From DASSUC01 sp035649895 (GTDB taxonomy: Bacteria > Actinomycetota > Actinomycetes > Mycobacteriales > Micromonosporaceae), in contig DASRIS010000043.1 in NCBI GenBank assembly GCA_035649895.1, forward strand, positions 57,158 through 121,157: a DNA stretch of 64,000 nucleotides, written 5' to 3'. The notes under the pieces are model-generated. The model saw nothing but the letters and a program-made list of their open reading frames with translations. It searched no databases and was not told the origin of the DNA. Shown piece by piece: positions 7,589 through 16,361 of the stretch (positions within the stretch are counted from its first letter, which is position 1; the number at the start of each line of letters is the position of its first letter). A program made the translations under genes and the position numbers.

Positions 7589-9142
7589 ATGGACTACCTC
7601 GTGGTCGGTGCTGGCCCGGCGGGCCTGCAGCTGGCGTACCTGTTCCAGCGGGCCGGATGGGACTACCTTGTGCTGGAGGCCGGGCCCACGCCCGGCACGT
7701 TCTACCGCACGTTCCCGCGGCACCGCCGCATGATCTCTATCAACAAGCCGCACACCGGCTGGCACGACCCCGAGAAGGACCTGCGCGTCGACTGGAACTC
7801 GCTGCTCAGCGACGACCCGCAGCTGCGGTTCACGCGCTACACCGGCCGTTACTTCCCGCACGCCGACGACTACGTCCGCTACCTCACCGACTTCGGCCAG
7901 GGGCTGCGCATCCGGTACGGCGCCCGCGTCGCCCAGGTGGCCAAGGGCCGGTCGGGCAGCGGCTTCGACGTGACGTGCGAGGACGGCAGCACGCTCCACG
8001 CCGAGCGGGTGATAGCGGCCACCGGGTTCGGCGCGGTGAACGTGCCGGCCATCCCGGGCATCGAGACCACCGAGAGCTACTGGGACGTGCCGGTGGACCC
8101 GGCCGGCTTCACCGAGCAGCGGGTGCTGATCATCGGCAAGGGCAACTCCGCGTTCGAGACCGCGGACAACCTGACCGAGCACGCGGCGGTGATCCACGTC
8201 GCCGGGCCGCGCTCGGTCAACTTCGCCTGGCGTACCCACTTCATCGGCCACCTGCGCGCGGTGAACAACAACTTCCTCGACACCTACCAGCTCAAGACCC
8301 AGAACATGGTGCTGGACGGGGACATCCTGCGCATCGAGCGGCGGGCCGACGACTACCTGGTCACCTTCTCCTACGCCCGCCGGGACAAGGTGGTCCAGCT
8401 CGCCTACGACCGGGTCATCACGTGCACCGGGTTCCGGATCGACGCGTCGATCTTCGCCGCGGACTGCGCGCCGGCCCTTACCATCAACGACCGGTTCCCG
8501 GCGCTGACCGCGGAGTGGGAGTCGGTCAACGTGCCCGGGCTCTACTTCGCCGGCACGCTCACCCAGTCCCGCGACTTCAAGAAGTACACCAGCGCCTTCA
8601 TCCACGGCTTCCGGTACGGCATCCGGGCGTTGGTGCACATGCTCGGCCAGAGGTACCACGGGGTCGAGTGGCCGTACCGTGCCGTTGCCGTGGACTCCAT
8701 CGCCGACGCCATGCTCGCCCGGATCAACCGGACCTCGGCGCTGTTCCAGCAGTTCGGCTTCTTGTGCGACGCGGTCACCCGGGACGGGCGGTACTACGAG
8801 GAGATGCCGCTGGACTACGTACCCTTCCCCGACTGCTTCACGGTCAGCCTGGAGTACGGCGCGGGCCACGACGCCATCGACCCGTTCGACGTGGCGGCCG
8901 GCCGGGCCTGGGAGGCGGACAAGGCCCACGACGACCGTTACCTTCACCCGGTGGTCCGCTGCCGCCGAGACCACCAGGTCGTCGACACGCTGCGGCTGCC
9001 CGAGGACATCTGCAACGACTGGACCGATGAGAAGCTCTACCGCGAGCCACTACGCGCCTTCATCGCCCGCAACGTCGCGGCAGGGACGGCGGCGGGCGTG
9101 GCGGCGGGCCAAAGCGCGGAGGCGACGGGGGAAGCCCGGTGA
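7589..9142 (+). CDS. FAD-dependent NAD(P)-binding oxidoreductase / flavin monooxygenase-like
   Basis: A 517-residue two-dinucleotide-binding flavoprotein. The FAD Rossmann motif is GAGPAG (7-12). A second Rossmann for NAD(P)H, GKGNSAFETADN, begins near residue 181. A third conserved segment, YFAGTLTQSRDFKKYTSAFIHGFRYG (about 316-340), resembles FOXRED2-like and lysine/ornithine-monooxygenase-like proteins. No signal peptide. Family members hydroxylate amines or thiols or reduce disulfides; the substrate is not readable. It is first in a tight run with an FMN hydroxy-acid oxidase and a sulfotransferase (4-base overlaps possible), suggesting a common pathway. Confidence 0.8.
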   Translation: MDYLVVGAGPAGLQLAYLFQRAGWDYLVLEAGPTPGTFYRTFPRHRRMISINKPHTGWHDPEKDLRVDWNSLLSDDPQLRFTRYTGRYFPHADDYVRYLTDFGQGLRIRYGARVAQVAKGRSGSGFDVTCEDGSTLHAERVIAATGFGAVNVPAIPGIETTESYWDVPVDPAGFTEQRVLIIGKGNSAFETADNLTEHAAVIHVAGPRSVNFAWRTHFIGHLRAVNNNFLDTYQLKTQNMVLDGDILRIERRADDYLVTFSYARRDKVVQLAYDRVITCTGFRIDASIFAADCAPALTINDRFPALTAEWESVNVPGLYFAGTLTQSRDFKKYTSAFIHGFRYGIRALVHMLGQRYHGVEWPYRAVAVDSIADAMLARINRTSALFQQFGFLCDAVTRDGRYYEEMPLDYVPFPDCFTVSLEYGAGHDAIDPFDVAAGRAWEADKAHDDRYLHPVVRCRRDHQVVDTLRLPEDICNDWTDEKLYREPLRAFIARNVAAGTAAGVAAGQSAEATGEAR

Positions 9143-9156
9143 CCCGAGGAGAGGCG

Positions 9157-10248
9157 ATGACGGTGGGCGGGACGCTGGACGCGGCGGTGCTGGAGGCGAC
9201 GAGCATGGAGGCTGGGCCGCACCCGGTAAACCTGCGCGACTTCGAGGTGCTCGCCCGTGACCGGCTCAACCCGGTGTACTACGACTACTTCGCCAGCGGC
9301 GCGCAGGACGAGGTGACGGTCGCGGCGAACGAGTCGGCGTTCCGGCGCCACGCGCTGGTGCCGCGCATCCTGCGCGGCTGCGGGCCGCCCGTGCTCGACA
9401 CGAGCGTGCTGGGGCAGCCGTCGTCCATGCCGGTCCTCATCGCGCCGACCGCGTTCCACCGCCTGGCCTGGCCCGAGGCCGAGGTGGCCACGGCCCGCGC
9501 CGCGGCAGCGGCCGACGTCATCATGGTCGCCGCGATGCTCTCCACGGTCACCATCGAGGAGATCGCCGCGACCGGCGCGAAGCTGTGGTTCCAGCTCTAC
9601 TTCCAGCCCGACCTGGACCTCACCGAGCTGCTGGTCAGGCGGGCCGAGGCGGCCGGCTGCCGCGCCCTGGTGGTCACCGTCGACTCGCCCGCGCTGGGCC
9701 GCAACGAACGGGGCGACCGCAACGACTTCCACGACCTGCCGCCAGGCATCTACTGCGCCAACATGGGCGACGCCGGCCACGTCCGCCAGGTGGTCCTCTC
9801 CCCCGAGATCTCCTGGGCGCACATCGACTGGCTGCGCGGGATCACCTCGCTGCCGATCCTGCTCAAGGGCGTGCTGCACCCGGCCGACGCCCGGCTCGCG
9901 GTCGACCACGGCGTGGCCGGGCTGATCGTCTCCAACCACGGCGGGCGCCAGCTCGACACCGTTCCGGCCACCCTGGACCGGCTGCCGCTCATCGCCGGCG
10001 CGGTGGGCGGGCAGGTCCCGCTGCTGCTCGACGGGGGCGTGCGGCGCGGCACCGACGTGGCCAAGGCCCTGGCGCTGGGCGCGCAGGCGGTGGCGGTCGG
10101 CCGCCCGGTGCTGTGGGGGCTCGCATCCGCGGGCGAGGCAGGGGTACGCAAGGTACTCGAGCTGCTGCGTACGGAGCTGGCGAACGCGCTGACGCTGCTC
10201 GGCGTCGCCACCCCCGGCGAGCTGGCCCGGGACCAGGTGGAGCCGTGA
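9157..10248 (+). CDS. FMN-dependent alpha-hydroxy-acid oxidase/dehydrogenase
   Basis: A 363-residue TIM-barrel flavoenzyme of the glycolate oxidase/lactate dehydrogenase (LldD) family. Diagnostic segments are YDYFASGAQDEVT near the N-terminus, the catalytic-base region SNHGGRQLD (His261 with Arg after GG) and the phosphate-binding LDGGVRRGTD, then GRPVLWGLA. It oxidises an L-2-hydroxy acid to a 2-oxo acid. The ATG at 9157 is chosen because GAGGAGAGG precedes it; a GTG at 9139 would overlap the upstream stop by four bases. Its stop overlaps the GTG of the sulfotransferase gene. Substrate unknown. Confidence 0.9.
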   Translation: MTVGGTLDAAVLEATSMEAGPHPVNLRDFEVLARDRLNPVYYDYFASGAQDEVTVAANESAFRRHALVPRILRGCGPPVLDTSVLGQPSSMPVLIAPTAFHRLAWPEAEVATARAAAAADVIMVAAMLSTVTIEEIAATGAKLWFQLYFQPDLDLTELLVRRAEAAGCRALVVTVDSPALGRNERGDRNDFHDLPPGIYCANMGDAGHVRQVVLSPEISWAHIDWLRGITSLPILLKGVLHPADARLAVDHGVAGLIVSNHGGRQLDTVPATLDRLPLIAGAVGGQVPLLLDGGVRRGTDVAKALALGAQAVAVGRPVLWGLASAGEAGVRKVLELLRTELANALTLLGVATPGELARDQVEP

Positions 10249-10925
10249 GGGTCATCGGGGCCGGTGTCGGCCGTACCGGCACGCTCTCGCTCAAGGCCGC
10301 GCTGGAGCGGCTCGGCTTCGGGCCGTGCTTCCACGGCCGGCACGTGCTGGACCATCCAGACCGGCTGCCGCTGTGGCAGGCCGCCGCGGCCGGCGAGCCG
10401 GTGGACTGGGCGGCCCTGTTCCAGGGGTACGAGTCCAGTGTGGACTGGCCCGGCGCGGCGTTCTGGCGCGAGCTCGTCACCGTCTTCCCCACCGCGAAGG
10501 TCATCCTGACCGTGCGGGACGCGCAGGGCTGGTACGACAGCGTGCACCGCACGATCTTCCAGATGTTCGGGTACGGCGCCCCCGATGCCCAGGTCACGCT
10601 GGCCCGGCAGGTGGTGCCGGGCCTGGACGTGTTCACCGAGCTCCACCGGCGGATGGTCTGGGACGGCTTCTTCGCCGGCCGGTTCGCCGACCGGGAGTAC
10701 GCGGTCCGCGCCTACGAGGAGCACAACGCCGCGGTGCGCCGCGAGGTGCCCGCCGACCGGCTGCTCGTGGTCACGCCCGGCGCCGGCTGGGAGCCGCTGT
10801 GCGAGCTTCTCGGCGTCGCCGTGCCGGACGAGCCGTACCCGCACCTCAACGACCCGGAGAAGTTCTGGGCGCGGGTGGCGACCCGGGTCAGCGAGTCCCA
10901 GCCGGCGGGCGAGCCCCAGCGGTGA
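10245..10925 (+). CDS. Sulfotransferase family protein (Sulfotransfer_4-like)
   Basis: A 226-residue P-loop sulfotransferase. The N-terminal PAPS 5'-phosphosulfate loop is VGRTGTLSLKAAL, and the 3'-phosphate region is LTVRDAQGWYDSV. It transfers sulfate from PAPS to a hydroxyl or amine of an unknown acceptor in the cytoplasm. The GTG start at 10245 overlaps the stop of the oxidase gene (GTGA), so translation is coupled. The 3' end overlaps convergent ECF sigma coding sequence by 38 bases. The low-molecular-weight acceptor could be the product of the neighbouring redox genes (inference). Confidence 0.85.
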   Translation: MRVIGAGVGRTGTLSLKAALERLGFGPCFHGRHVLDHPDRLPLWQAAAAGEPVDWAALFQGYESSVDWPGAAFWRELVTVFPTAKVILTVRDAQGWYDSVHRTIFQMFGYGAPDAQVTLARQVVPGLDVFTELHRRMVWDGFFAGRFADREYAVRAYEEHNAAVRREVPADRLLVVTPGAGWEPLCELLGVAVPDEPYPHLNDPEKFWARVATRVSESQPAGEPQR

Positions 10926-11478
10926 CCGGCGCCTCGCCCTCTCCCGCGGCCAGCGCCACACGCAGGCGGGCCAGCCCGCGCCGGATCCTGGTCTTCGCCG
11001 TACCCAGCGGGATCCCTTCCTTGGCCGCGATCTCCTTCGCGGTCAGCCCGTAGACGGTCGCCATCACGATGGGGCGCGCCTGGTCGACCGGGAGCGTGCG
11101 CAGCCCGGCCCGCAGGCGCTCAGCGCTCTCGGGCTCGGGCTCGGCCGCCTCGTCCGCCAGCGCCGCGACCAGCTGCTCCGGGTCGACCGGCTGGTCACGG
11201 CGCAGCCGGACAGCGTCGACCGCGAGGTTGCGCGTGATGGTCAGCAGCCAGGTGGGCACCCGACCGCGCCGCGGGTCGTAGACGGCCGCGTACCGCCACA
11301 CCCGCATGAACGCGTCCTGCGCCACCTCCTCGGCCAGGCCCGCGTCGTCTACGACCGAGAGCGCCAGCCCGTACACCCGCGCCTGGTAGCGCCGTACGAA
11401 GACCGCCATAGCGTCGGTGTCGCCGGATGCCATTCCCGCGATGACCGCCTCATCGGAGAGCACCACAGCGGACATCAC
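10888..11478 (-). CDS. ECF RNA polymerase sigma factor, SigK-like
   Basis: A 196-residue ECF sigma. Region 2 (about residues 20-90) contains AEEVAQDAFMRVWRYAAVYDPRRGRVPTWL-type sequence (shown in part) with the 2.4 segment TWLLTITRNLAVD. Region 4 (about 120-175) contains the HTH LTAKEIAAKEGIPLGTAKTRIRRGL. Groups like this are usually followed by an anti-sigma (RskA-like) gene, but the next gene here is an acyl ligase and no anti-sigma is seen nearby. The C-terminal tail is Ala/Gly/Pro-rich. The gene overlaps the convergent sulfotransferase by 38 bases. Confidence 0.9.
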   Translation of the reverse strand: MMSAVVLSDEAVIAGMASGDTDAMAVFVRRYQARVYGLALSVVDDAGLAEEVAQDAFMRVWRYAAVYDPRRGRVPTWLLTITRNLAVDAVRLRRDQPVDPEQLVAALADEAAEPEPESAERLRAGLRTLPVDQARPIVMATVYGLTAKEIAAKEGIPLGTAKTRIRRGLARLRVALAAGEGEAPVTAGARPPAGTR

Positions 11479-11498
11479 GCAGGCGGGCGGCTCCCGGT

Positions 11499-12944
11499 TC
11501 AGACAAGGCCCAGCAGCGCCTGTTTGTCAGGCTTTCCGCTGGCGCTCATCGGCACCTGCGAGATCACCGTCAACGTGGCTGGGACGCTGTTCGCGCTCAG
11601 CCTCTCCCGCACCAGCTTGGCGAGCACCTCGCGGTCGGGCGCCAGGTCGCCGGCCGGCACCACGAACGCGTGGATGGCCTCACCTGTGCCCAGGTCGGGC
11701 GCGCCGACCACGTACGCCTGCGCGACCGCCGGGTGCGTGGCCAGCACCCGTTCGATGGCGCCGGCGTAGCAGACCTCGGCGTTGACCATGATCACGTCAC
11801 GGGCCCGGCCGGTCAGGTGGAGCAGGCCCTCGTCGTCCAGGTAGCCGAGGTCGCGGGTGTGCAGCCAGCCGTCGCGCAACACGTCGCTGGTCTGCTCCGG
11901 GTCGTCCCAGTAGCCAGCCATCAGGTGCGGGCTGCGTACGCAGACCTCGCCGTCGCGGATGTCGACCTCCACCGTGGGCATCGGCCGGCCCACCGACTCC
12001 TCGTGGCCGGCGAGGATGTCCTCCGGGGTGAGCATGGAGATGATCCCGGCCTCGCCCTGCCCGTAGCCCTGCCACACGATCGGCCCGAGCCGCTCGGTGG
12101 CGGCCCGCAGCAGCTGCGGGCCGGCCGGCGACCCGCCGAGCACCAGCGCCCGCAGGCTGCTCAGGTCGGCCCCGGACTGGAGTACGGCGTGCAGCCTGGC
12201 CGGCGGCATGATCGTGGCGGTGATGCGGTAGCGCTCGATCGCCTCCGGCAGCGCGAGACCGTCGGGCAGGACCGCCATGCCCCCGACGACCAGGGTGCGC
12301 CCGAGGTAGGTGAACATGGCCGGGCCGGCCAGGCTCTGGTGGATCAGGCAGCGCTCGAAGCTGGTCGGGTGGTGCGGGGCCGCCTCAGCCGCCCCGGCCG
12401 GGGCGCCGGTGAGCAGCCGGACCAGCACCGGCGGCCACTGGTCTGGCTGGTAGGCGAGGCTGGTCGCCCGGTAGGTATGCGCGCACGCCTTCGGCCGGCC
12501 GGTGCTGCCGCTGGTGTAGTGCAGCCGCGCGATGCCGTCGGGGTCCGCCAGCCCGGCCGCGCAGGCGCCGGGGCCGGGATGCGAGAGCAGGTCATCGAGG
12601 CGGAGCACGGGACCGTCGACCGGCTGGTCGGCGACCACGACGTCGCTGTGGCCCCACAGGGTGTCGGCGAGCTGCTGAGCGCCCCACCCTGGCCGCGCCG
12701 CCGCCACACGGCATCCGAGCACGTGCGCCGCCAGGTGCGCGGCGTACGCCTCCGGCGAGAGCGCCAGGACCATCCCGACACCCATGCCGGGCTGCACGCC
12801 AGCGTCCCGCAGCCCGCCGACCAGCCGCCACACCATCCCCAGCAGCTCGCCGCGCGAGACGGTACGCGAGCCGACCTGGAACGCCGGCTCGTCAGGGGCG
12901 TCGCGCAGGGAGGCGATCACCGGTGCGGGAAACAGCATGGTCAC
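11499..12944 (-). CDS. AMP-dependent acyl-CoA synthetase/ligase
   Basis: A 481-residue ANL-superfamily adenylating enzyme. The phosphate-binding loop is LHYTSGSTGRPKA (about 145-157), A5 is QGYGQGEAGII, and the C-terminal hinge/aspartate region is GWLHTRDLGYLDDEG, followed by GRARDVI. The C-terminal catalytic lysine is in ASGKPDKQALL. It would activate a carboxylic acid to acyl-AMP and then a CoA thioester. It is short for the family because the N-terminal domain is compact. It is on the strand opposite the oxidase/sulfotransferase run and upstream of the sigma gene. Acid substrate unknown. Confidence 0.88.
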   Translation of the reverse strand: MTMLFPAPVIASLRDAPDEPAFQVGSRTVSRGELLGMVWRLVGGLRDAGVQPGMGVGMVLALSPEAYAAHLAAHVLGCRVAAARPGWGAQQLADTLWGHSDVVVADQPVDGPVLRLDDLLSHPGPGACAAGLADPDGIARLHYTSGSTGRPKACAHTYRATSLAYQPDQWPPVLVRLLTGAPAGAAEAAPHHPTSFERCLIHQSLAGPAMFTYLGRTLVVGGMAVLPDGLALPEAIERYRITATIMPPARLHAVLQSGADLSSLRALVLGGSPAGPQLLRAATERLGPIVWQGYGQGEAGIISMLTPEDILAGHEESVGRPMPTVEVDIRDGEVCVRSPHLMAGYWDDPEQTSDVLRDGWLHTRDLGYLDDEGLLHLTGRARDVIMVNAEVCYAGAIERVLATHPAVAQAYVVGAPDLGTGEAIHAFVVPAGDLAPDREVLAKLVRERLSANSVPATLTVISQVPMSASGKPDKQALLGLV

Positions 12945-13082
12945 CCCGGTAGTACGTCCGGGGCGTACCCCGGAGATTCCGTCTGGGCCGCGTGTCGTCG
13001 CCCGGGCCCCGGGCTCGGACCGCCAGCCGCAGTGTCGAAGCTGTGCACTCTCGACGTGGTCGAGAAGGTTGTTGTCACGGCG

Positions 13083-14114
13083 TCATATCGTCCGGGCGCC
13101 CGAGGCGAGGTCCGCGATGAGCTTCTCGATCTGGGCCCGCAGGTCGGCCGGGATCCGCGGGTCGGTAACCCCCTCCTCGGGTGGCGTCAGCACCAGGCCC
13201 TTGTTGGGGAAGGTCGCCGTGTAGGCCTTGCCGCCGAACGTACCAGCCTCGATCCTGTCCACATAGGACTTGTACTCAGGGTAGTCGTCCACCTTGACGT
13301 TGAGGATGTTGACCTGCTTCGCCGTACCGCCGGTCACGCCGATGGTCAGCACCTTCGGCTGGTGGCCGGCTGCGGCGACACCGACGCCGTAACCGATGCC
13401 GTCACCGGTCGTGAAGAGGAGCTGCGCGCCCTGGCCGATGAGCGCCTCCGCCGCCTCCTTGGCCTTCTGCGTGTCGTCGAAGCTGCCCGTGTAGGCCTCC
13501 TTCCACGTCCGCGACGGGTCGGTGGCCTTGAGGCCCGCCTTGAAGGAGGTGTGGATCTCCTCGATGAACGGGACCTGTGGACCGCTCACCAGACCGACCA
13601 TCCGCACGCCGCCGATCTTGCCAGCGACAAAGCCACACAGGTAGCCCCATTGCCCGAGATCCAGAGTCCACCCCTCGACGTTCGGCGCGGTCATCTGGAG
13701 CACCTCAGGACCGCCATTTATCGCAAAGTGGACCTTCGGGAAATCTTTGGCGAGCTTGAGCACTGGCTCGATCGCCTCGTACCCGTTGGTTATGACCAGG
13801 TCGTACCCCTGGGTGGCGTAGTCGCGCACGACCGACTCGATGGCGGCCGGGTCGTTGTTCCGCTCCCGGATGGTGGCTTGGATGCGGCCTTCCCGCTCGA
13901 GCCGCTTGACGGCTTCCGCGGCGGCCTGGTTCCACGCGCCGTCGTTGGTCATGCCCTGGGCGAGCAGCACGACCTTCAGCTTCTGGGTGGTCGGCGAGGG
14001 CCCGGGCGCAGGGTCGCCGCCGCACGCGGTGAGCAGGACGGCGACGCCCATGAGGAGCAGTGACGCGAATCTTGGGATGCCCGCCTTTGTCGGCTTGGGC
14101 AGGAGCCTGGACAT
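13083..14114 (-). CDS. BMP/Med (PnrA-like) family substrate-binding lipoprotein
   Basis: A 343-residue exported lipoprotein. The signal peptide ends in the lipobox LLTAC (Cys32), followed by a Gly/Pro/Thr linker. The mature part is a periplasmic-binding fold of the BMP/PnrA type: KVVLLAQGMTNDGAWNQAA, VITNGYEAIEP, GYLCGFVAGKIG and FTTGDGIGYG. Relatives bind purine nucleosides or related ligands for ABC import. No permease or ATPase genes are adjacent, so it is either an orphan binding protein, works with distant components, or signals. A SD-like AGGAGG lies upstream of the ATG (minus strand). Confidence 0.85.
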   Translation of the reverse strand: MSRLLPKPTKAGIPRFASLLLMGVAVLLTACGGDPAPGPSPTTQKLKVVLLAQGMTNDGAWNQAAAEAVKRLEREGRIQATIRERNNDPAAIESVVRDYATQGYDLVITNGYEAIEPVLKLAKDFPKVHFAINGGPEVLQMTAPNVEGWTLDLGQWGYLCGFVAGKIGGVRMVGLVSGPQVPFIEEIHTSFKAGLKATDPSRTWKEAYTGSFDDTQKAKEAAEALIGQGAQLLFTTGDGIGYGVGVAAAGHQPKVLTIGVTGGTAKQVNILNVKVDDYPEYKSYVDRIEAGTFGGKAYTATFPNKGLVLTPPEEGVTDPRIPADLRAQIEKLIADLASGARTI

Positions 14115-14396
14115 GCGGTGTCCTCCTTCGCCTGCGTCGGCAGGCGGTCAAACCTGAGCAGGTCACGAGCAGGCCGGGGCCCGGGCGGACCTTACCTTGA
14201 GCGGTGGTGGCGAAGTAGAGCAGACTAGCGTGGTACTAGCCGTCGAGCGGCGTTGGGTGGGTGCAGATGAGTCAGACCGCGGGCTGGCACCCCAACCTGG
14301 CGACCGATGTCCTCGAGGAGGTGCCGGCTCGTGCTGGGAGCCGGCCGCAGCTGACCATCGGCACGATTATGCGCCTAGTCGCGGCGGCTTAGCCGC

Positions 14397-14930
14397 ATGG
14401 ACAGGACACGGTTTGGCACCCGCATGCTGCCGGGCAGCGAGGCGTACGCCGAGGTACAGGAGTGGCTGCACCGGGAGGCCGAGCTCCTCGACGACCGCGA
14501 GGAACGCGCGTGGCTTGCGAACATGGTCAGCCGGGACGTCGTCTACCAGGTGCCCATCCGGCAGACGGTGCGGCGGGCGGACGGGGACGGCTTCGCCCGG
14601 GACGGGTTCCACCTCGACGAGAGCTACGGGTCGCTGCTGGTGCGGGTGGAGCGCAACCTGAGCCCGTCGGCCTGGACCGAGGACCCGCCACCACGGACCC
14701 GCCGGTTCGTCACCAACATCCGGGCGACCGCCGAGGGCGACGATGCCTTCGGCGTCCGCAGCAACCTGCTCATCTACCGCACCCGCCAGGACGAGGCGCA
14801 GCCGTCGCTGCTCGCCGCAGAACGCCGCGACCTGCTCTGCCGCACCGGTGACGCGCTCCTGCTCCGCCGCCGCCTCGTGCTGCTGGACCTCACCGTGCTG
14901 CAGGTGCCCAACCTCGGGTACTTCTTCTGA
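14397..14930 (+). CDS. Aromatic-ring-hydroxylating dioxygenase, small (beta) subunit
   Basis: A 177-residue protein matching the cinnamate/phenylpropionate-type dioxygenase beta subunit (NTF2-like fold): EVQEWLHREAELLDDREERAWLANM at the start (shown in part) and TRRFVTNIRATAE, RSNLLIYR and RRLVLLDLTVLQVPNLGYFF at the end. The beta subunit stabilises the alpha3beta3 hexamer and has no cofactor. The gene lies directly before the alpha subunit, 63 bases apart, with a duplicated 25-base unit in the gap. Usually alpha precedes beta, so this order is reversed. Confidence 0.85.
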   Translation: MDRTRFGTRMLPGSEAYAEVQEWLHREAELLDDREERAWLANMVSRDVVYQVPIRQTVRRADGDGFARDGFHLDESYGSLLVRVERNLSPSAWTEDPPPRTRRFVTNIRATAEGDDAFGVRSNLLIYRTRQDEAQPSLLAAERRDLLCRTGDALLLRRRLVLLDLTVLQVPNLGYFF

Positions 14931-14976
14931 CCCGCAGCCGGCCCGGCCGGCTCTGACCCGCAGCCGGCCCGGCCGG
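14926..14976. repeat. Tandem direct repeat of a 25-base unit between dioxygenase genes
   Basis: Two identical 25-base copies (14926-14950 and 14952-14976) separated by one base. The first copy contains the stop codon of the beta-subunit gene. It looks like a recent slippage duplication that lengthened the beta-alpha gap. Confidence 0.85.
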
Positions 14977-14993
14977 TCGACCAGGGGACGTTC

Positions 14994-16361
14994 ATGTACG
15001 ACCAGCTGCACGCCCGCGCCATCATCGACGCGCTCGCCGCGCAGGTCCCGCTCGGCCACGCGCCCGCGGAGATCTTCGGCAGCGACGACGTCTACCAGCA
15101 TGAGCTGCGCCGGATCTTCGCCCGGTGCTGGGTGTTCCTCGCCCACGAGTCGGAGATCCCGCGCCGCAACGACTTCGTCCGCCGGAAGGTCGGCGAGGAC
15201 GACTTCATCGTGGTACGGGACCGGCACGGCACTGTCCGCGTGCTGCTCGACGCGTGCCGCCACCGCGGTGTCGCCGTGTGCCGCGCTGACAAGGGGAACA
15301 CGCCGCAGTTCCGCTGCCCGTACCACGGCTGGACCTACGACACGAGCGGCCGGCTCACCGGCGCCCCGGCCTGGCGGGAGGCCCTGGCCGGCCTGCCCCG
15401 GGAGGAGTACGGGCTGCTGCCGGCGGCGCAGGTCGGCGTATGCCATGGCCTCATCTTCGCCACGCTGGACCGCACCGCGCCCAGCCTGGACGAGTACCTG
15501 GGTGGCATGTCCTGGTACCTGGACCTGGTCTTCGGCCTCAACGACGCCGGCGTCGAGGTGCTCGCGCCGCCGCAGCGGCTGGTCATCTCGGCCAACTGGA
15601 AGTCCGGGGCGGAGAACTTCGCCGGCGACGACTACCACCTGGCCACGCTGCACCGATCGGTCTGGGAGGTGGGTGCGTACCCGGTGCCCTTCGAGGACGA
15701 CATGGTGGGCTACCACATCCAGGCGGCACCTGGGCACTCGCTCTCGCTGTCGATGGACCCCGACGCCGACGAGCCCGGCCCGTACTTCTACGGCATGCCC
15801 GACGACCTGGTCGCGTCCTTCAGCACCGCGCTCGTCACCGGCGAGCAGCTGCGGTTCGCCCGGTACATCCGCGCGTTCGTGGGCAACGTGTTCCCGAACT
15901 TCTCGGTGCTGGCCCAGCCGGCGACCGAGGACGTGCGGGCGCACCCCGCAACGGGGGTCATCACGATCCGCACCTGGCAGCCGCGCGGGCCGGGCGAGAT
16001 GGAGGTCTGGTGCTGGTTCTGCGCCTACCGCAACATGTCGGCGGCGCAGAAGCGGCGCAGCCTCACTGCGGGCCTCGGCACGTCGTCGTTCGGCGGGGCG
16101 TTCGAGATGGACGATGCCGAGCCGTGGGCCAGCACGTCCCGCACCGGGCGGTCGGTGGCGGCGCAGCTGCTCGGGCTCACCTACAACTACCAGATGGGCA
16201 GCGAGGGGGTGGGCCGGGCGCGCCGCGTGCCCGGCTTCCCGGGTCCGGGAGTCGTCTTCGCGCCGCGCTACGAGGAGGGCGTCCAGCGCAACTTCCTGCG
16301 CTTCTACGCCGAGCTGATGCGCTGTCCGGACGGCCAGTGGCCAGTGCTGCCGCTGGGTTGA
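14994..16361 (+). CDS. Aromatic-ring-hydroxylating dioxygenase, large (alpha) subunit, Rieske type
   Basis: A 455-residue Rieske non-heme iron oxygenase alpha subunit. The [2Fe-2S] Rieske ligands are CRHRG (about residues 84-88) and CPYHGW (104-109). The mononuclear iron site is in ENFAGDDYHLATLH (His-x4-His pattern) with the bridging Asp. The catalytic domain has the usual length. It would dihydroxylate or monooxygenate an aromatic ring using electrons from a ferredoxin and reductase. Neither electron-transfer gene is adjacent, so they must come from elsewhere. The neighbours upstream (oxidases, ligase, binding lipoprotein) suggest aromatic-acid metabolism. Confidence 0.92.
   Translation: MYDQLHARAIIDALAAQVPLGHAPAEIFGSDDVYQHELRRIFARCWVFLAHESEIPRRNDFVRRKVGEDDFIVVRDRHGTVRVLLDACRHRGVAVCRADKGNTPQFRCPYHGWTYDTSGRLTGAPAWREALAGLPREEYGLLPAAQVGVCHGLIFATLDRTAPSLDEYLGGMSWYLDLVFGLNDAGVEVLAPPQRLVISANWKSGAENFAGDDYHLATLHRSVWEVGAYPVPFEDDMVGYHIQAAPGHSLSLSMDPDADEPGPYFYGMPDDLVASFSTALVTGEQLRFARYIRAFVGNVFPNFSVLAQPATEDVRAHPATGVITIRTWQPRGPGEMEVWCWFCAYRNMSAAQKRRSLTAGLGTSSFGGAFEMDDAEPWASTSRTGRSVAAQLLGLTYNYQMGSEGVGRARRVPGFPGPGVVFAPRYEEGVQRNFLRFYAELMRCPDGQWPVLPLG

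Noticed and set aside
11670..14063. 797-codon plus-strand frame across the ligase and BMP genes
   Set aside because: It spans two real minus-strand genes and the gap between them; composition is antisense noise.
14267..14392. Small 41-codon frame just before the dioxygenase beta gene (starts MSQTAGWHPNL)
   Set aside because: No Shine-Dalgarno, no family resemblance; may be chance in GC-rich DNA.
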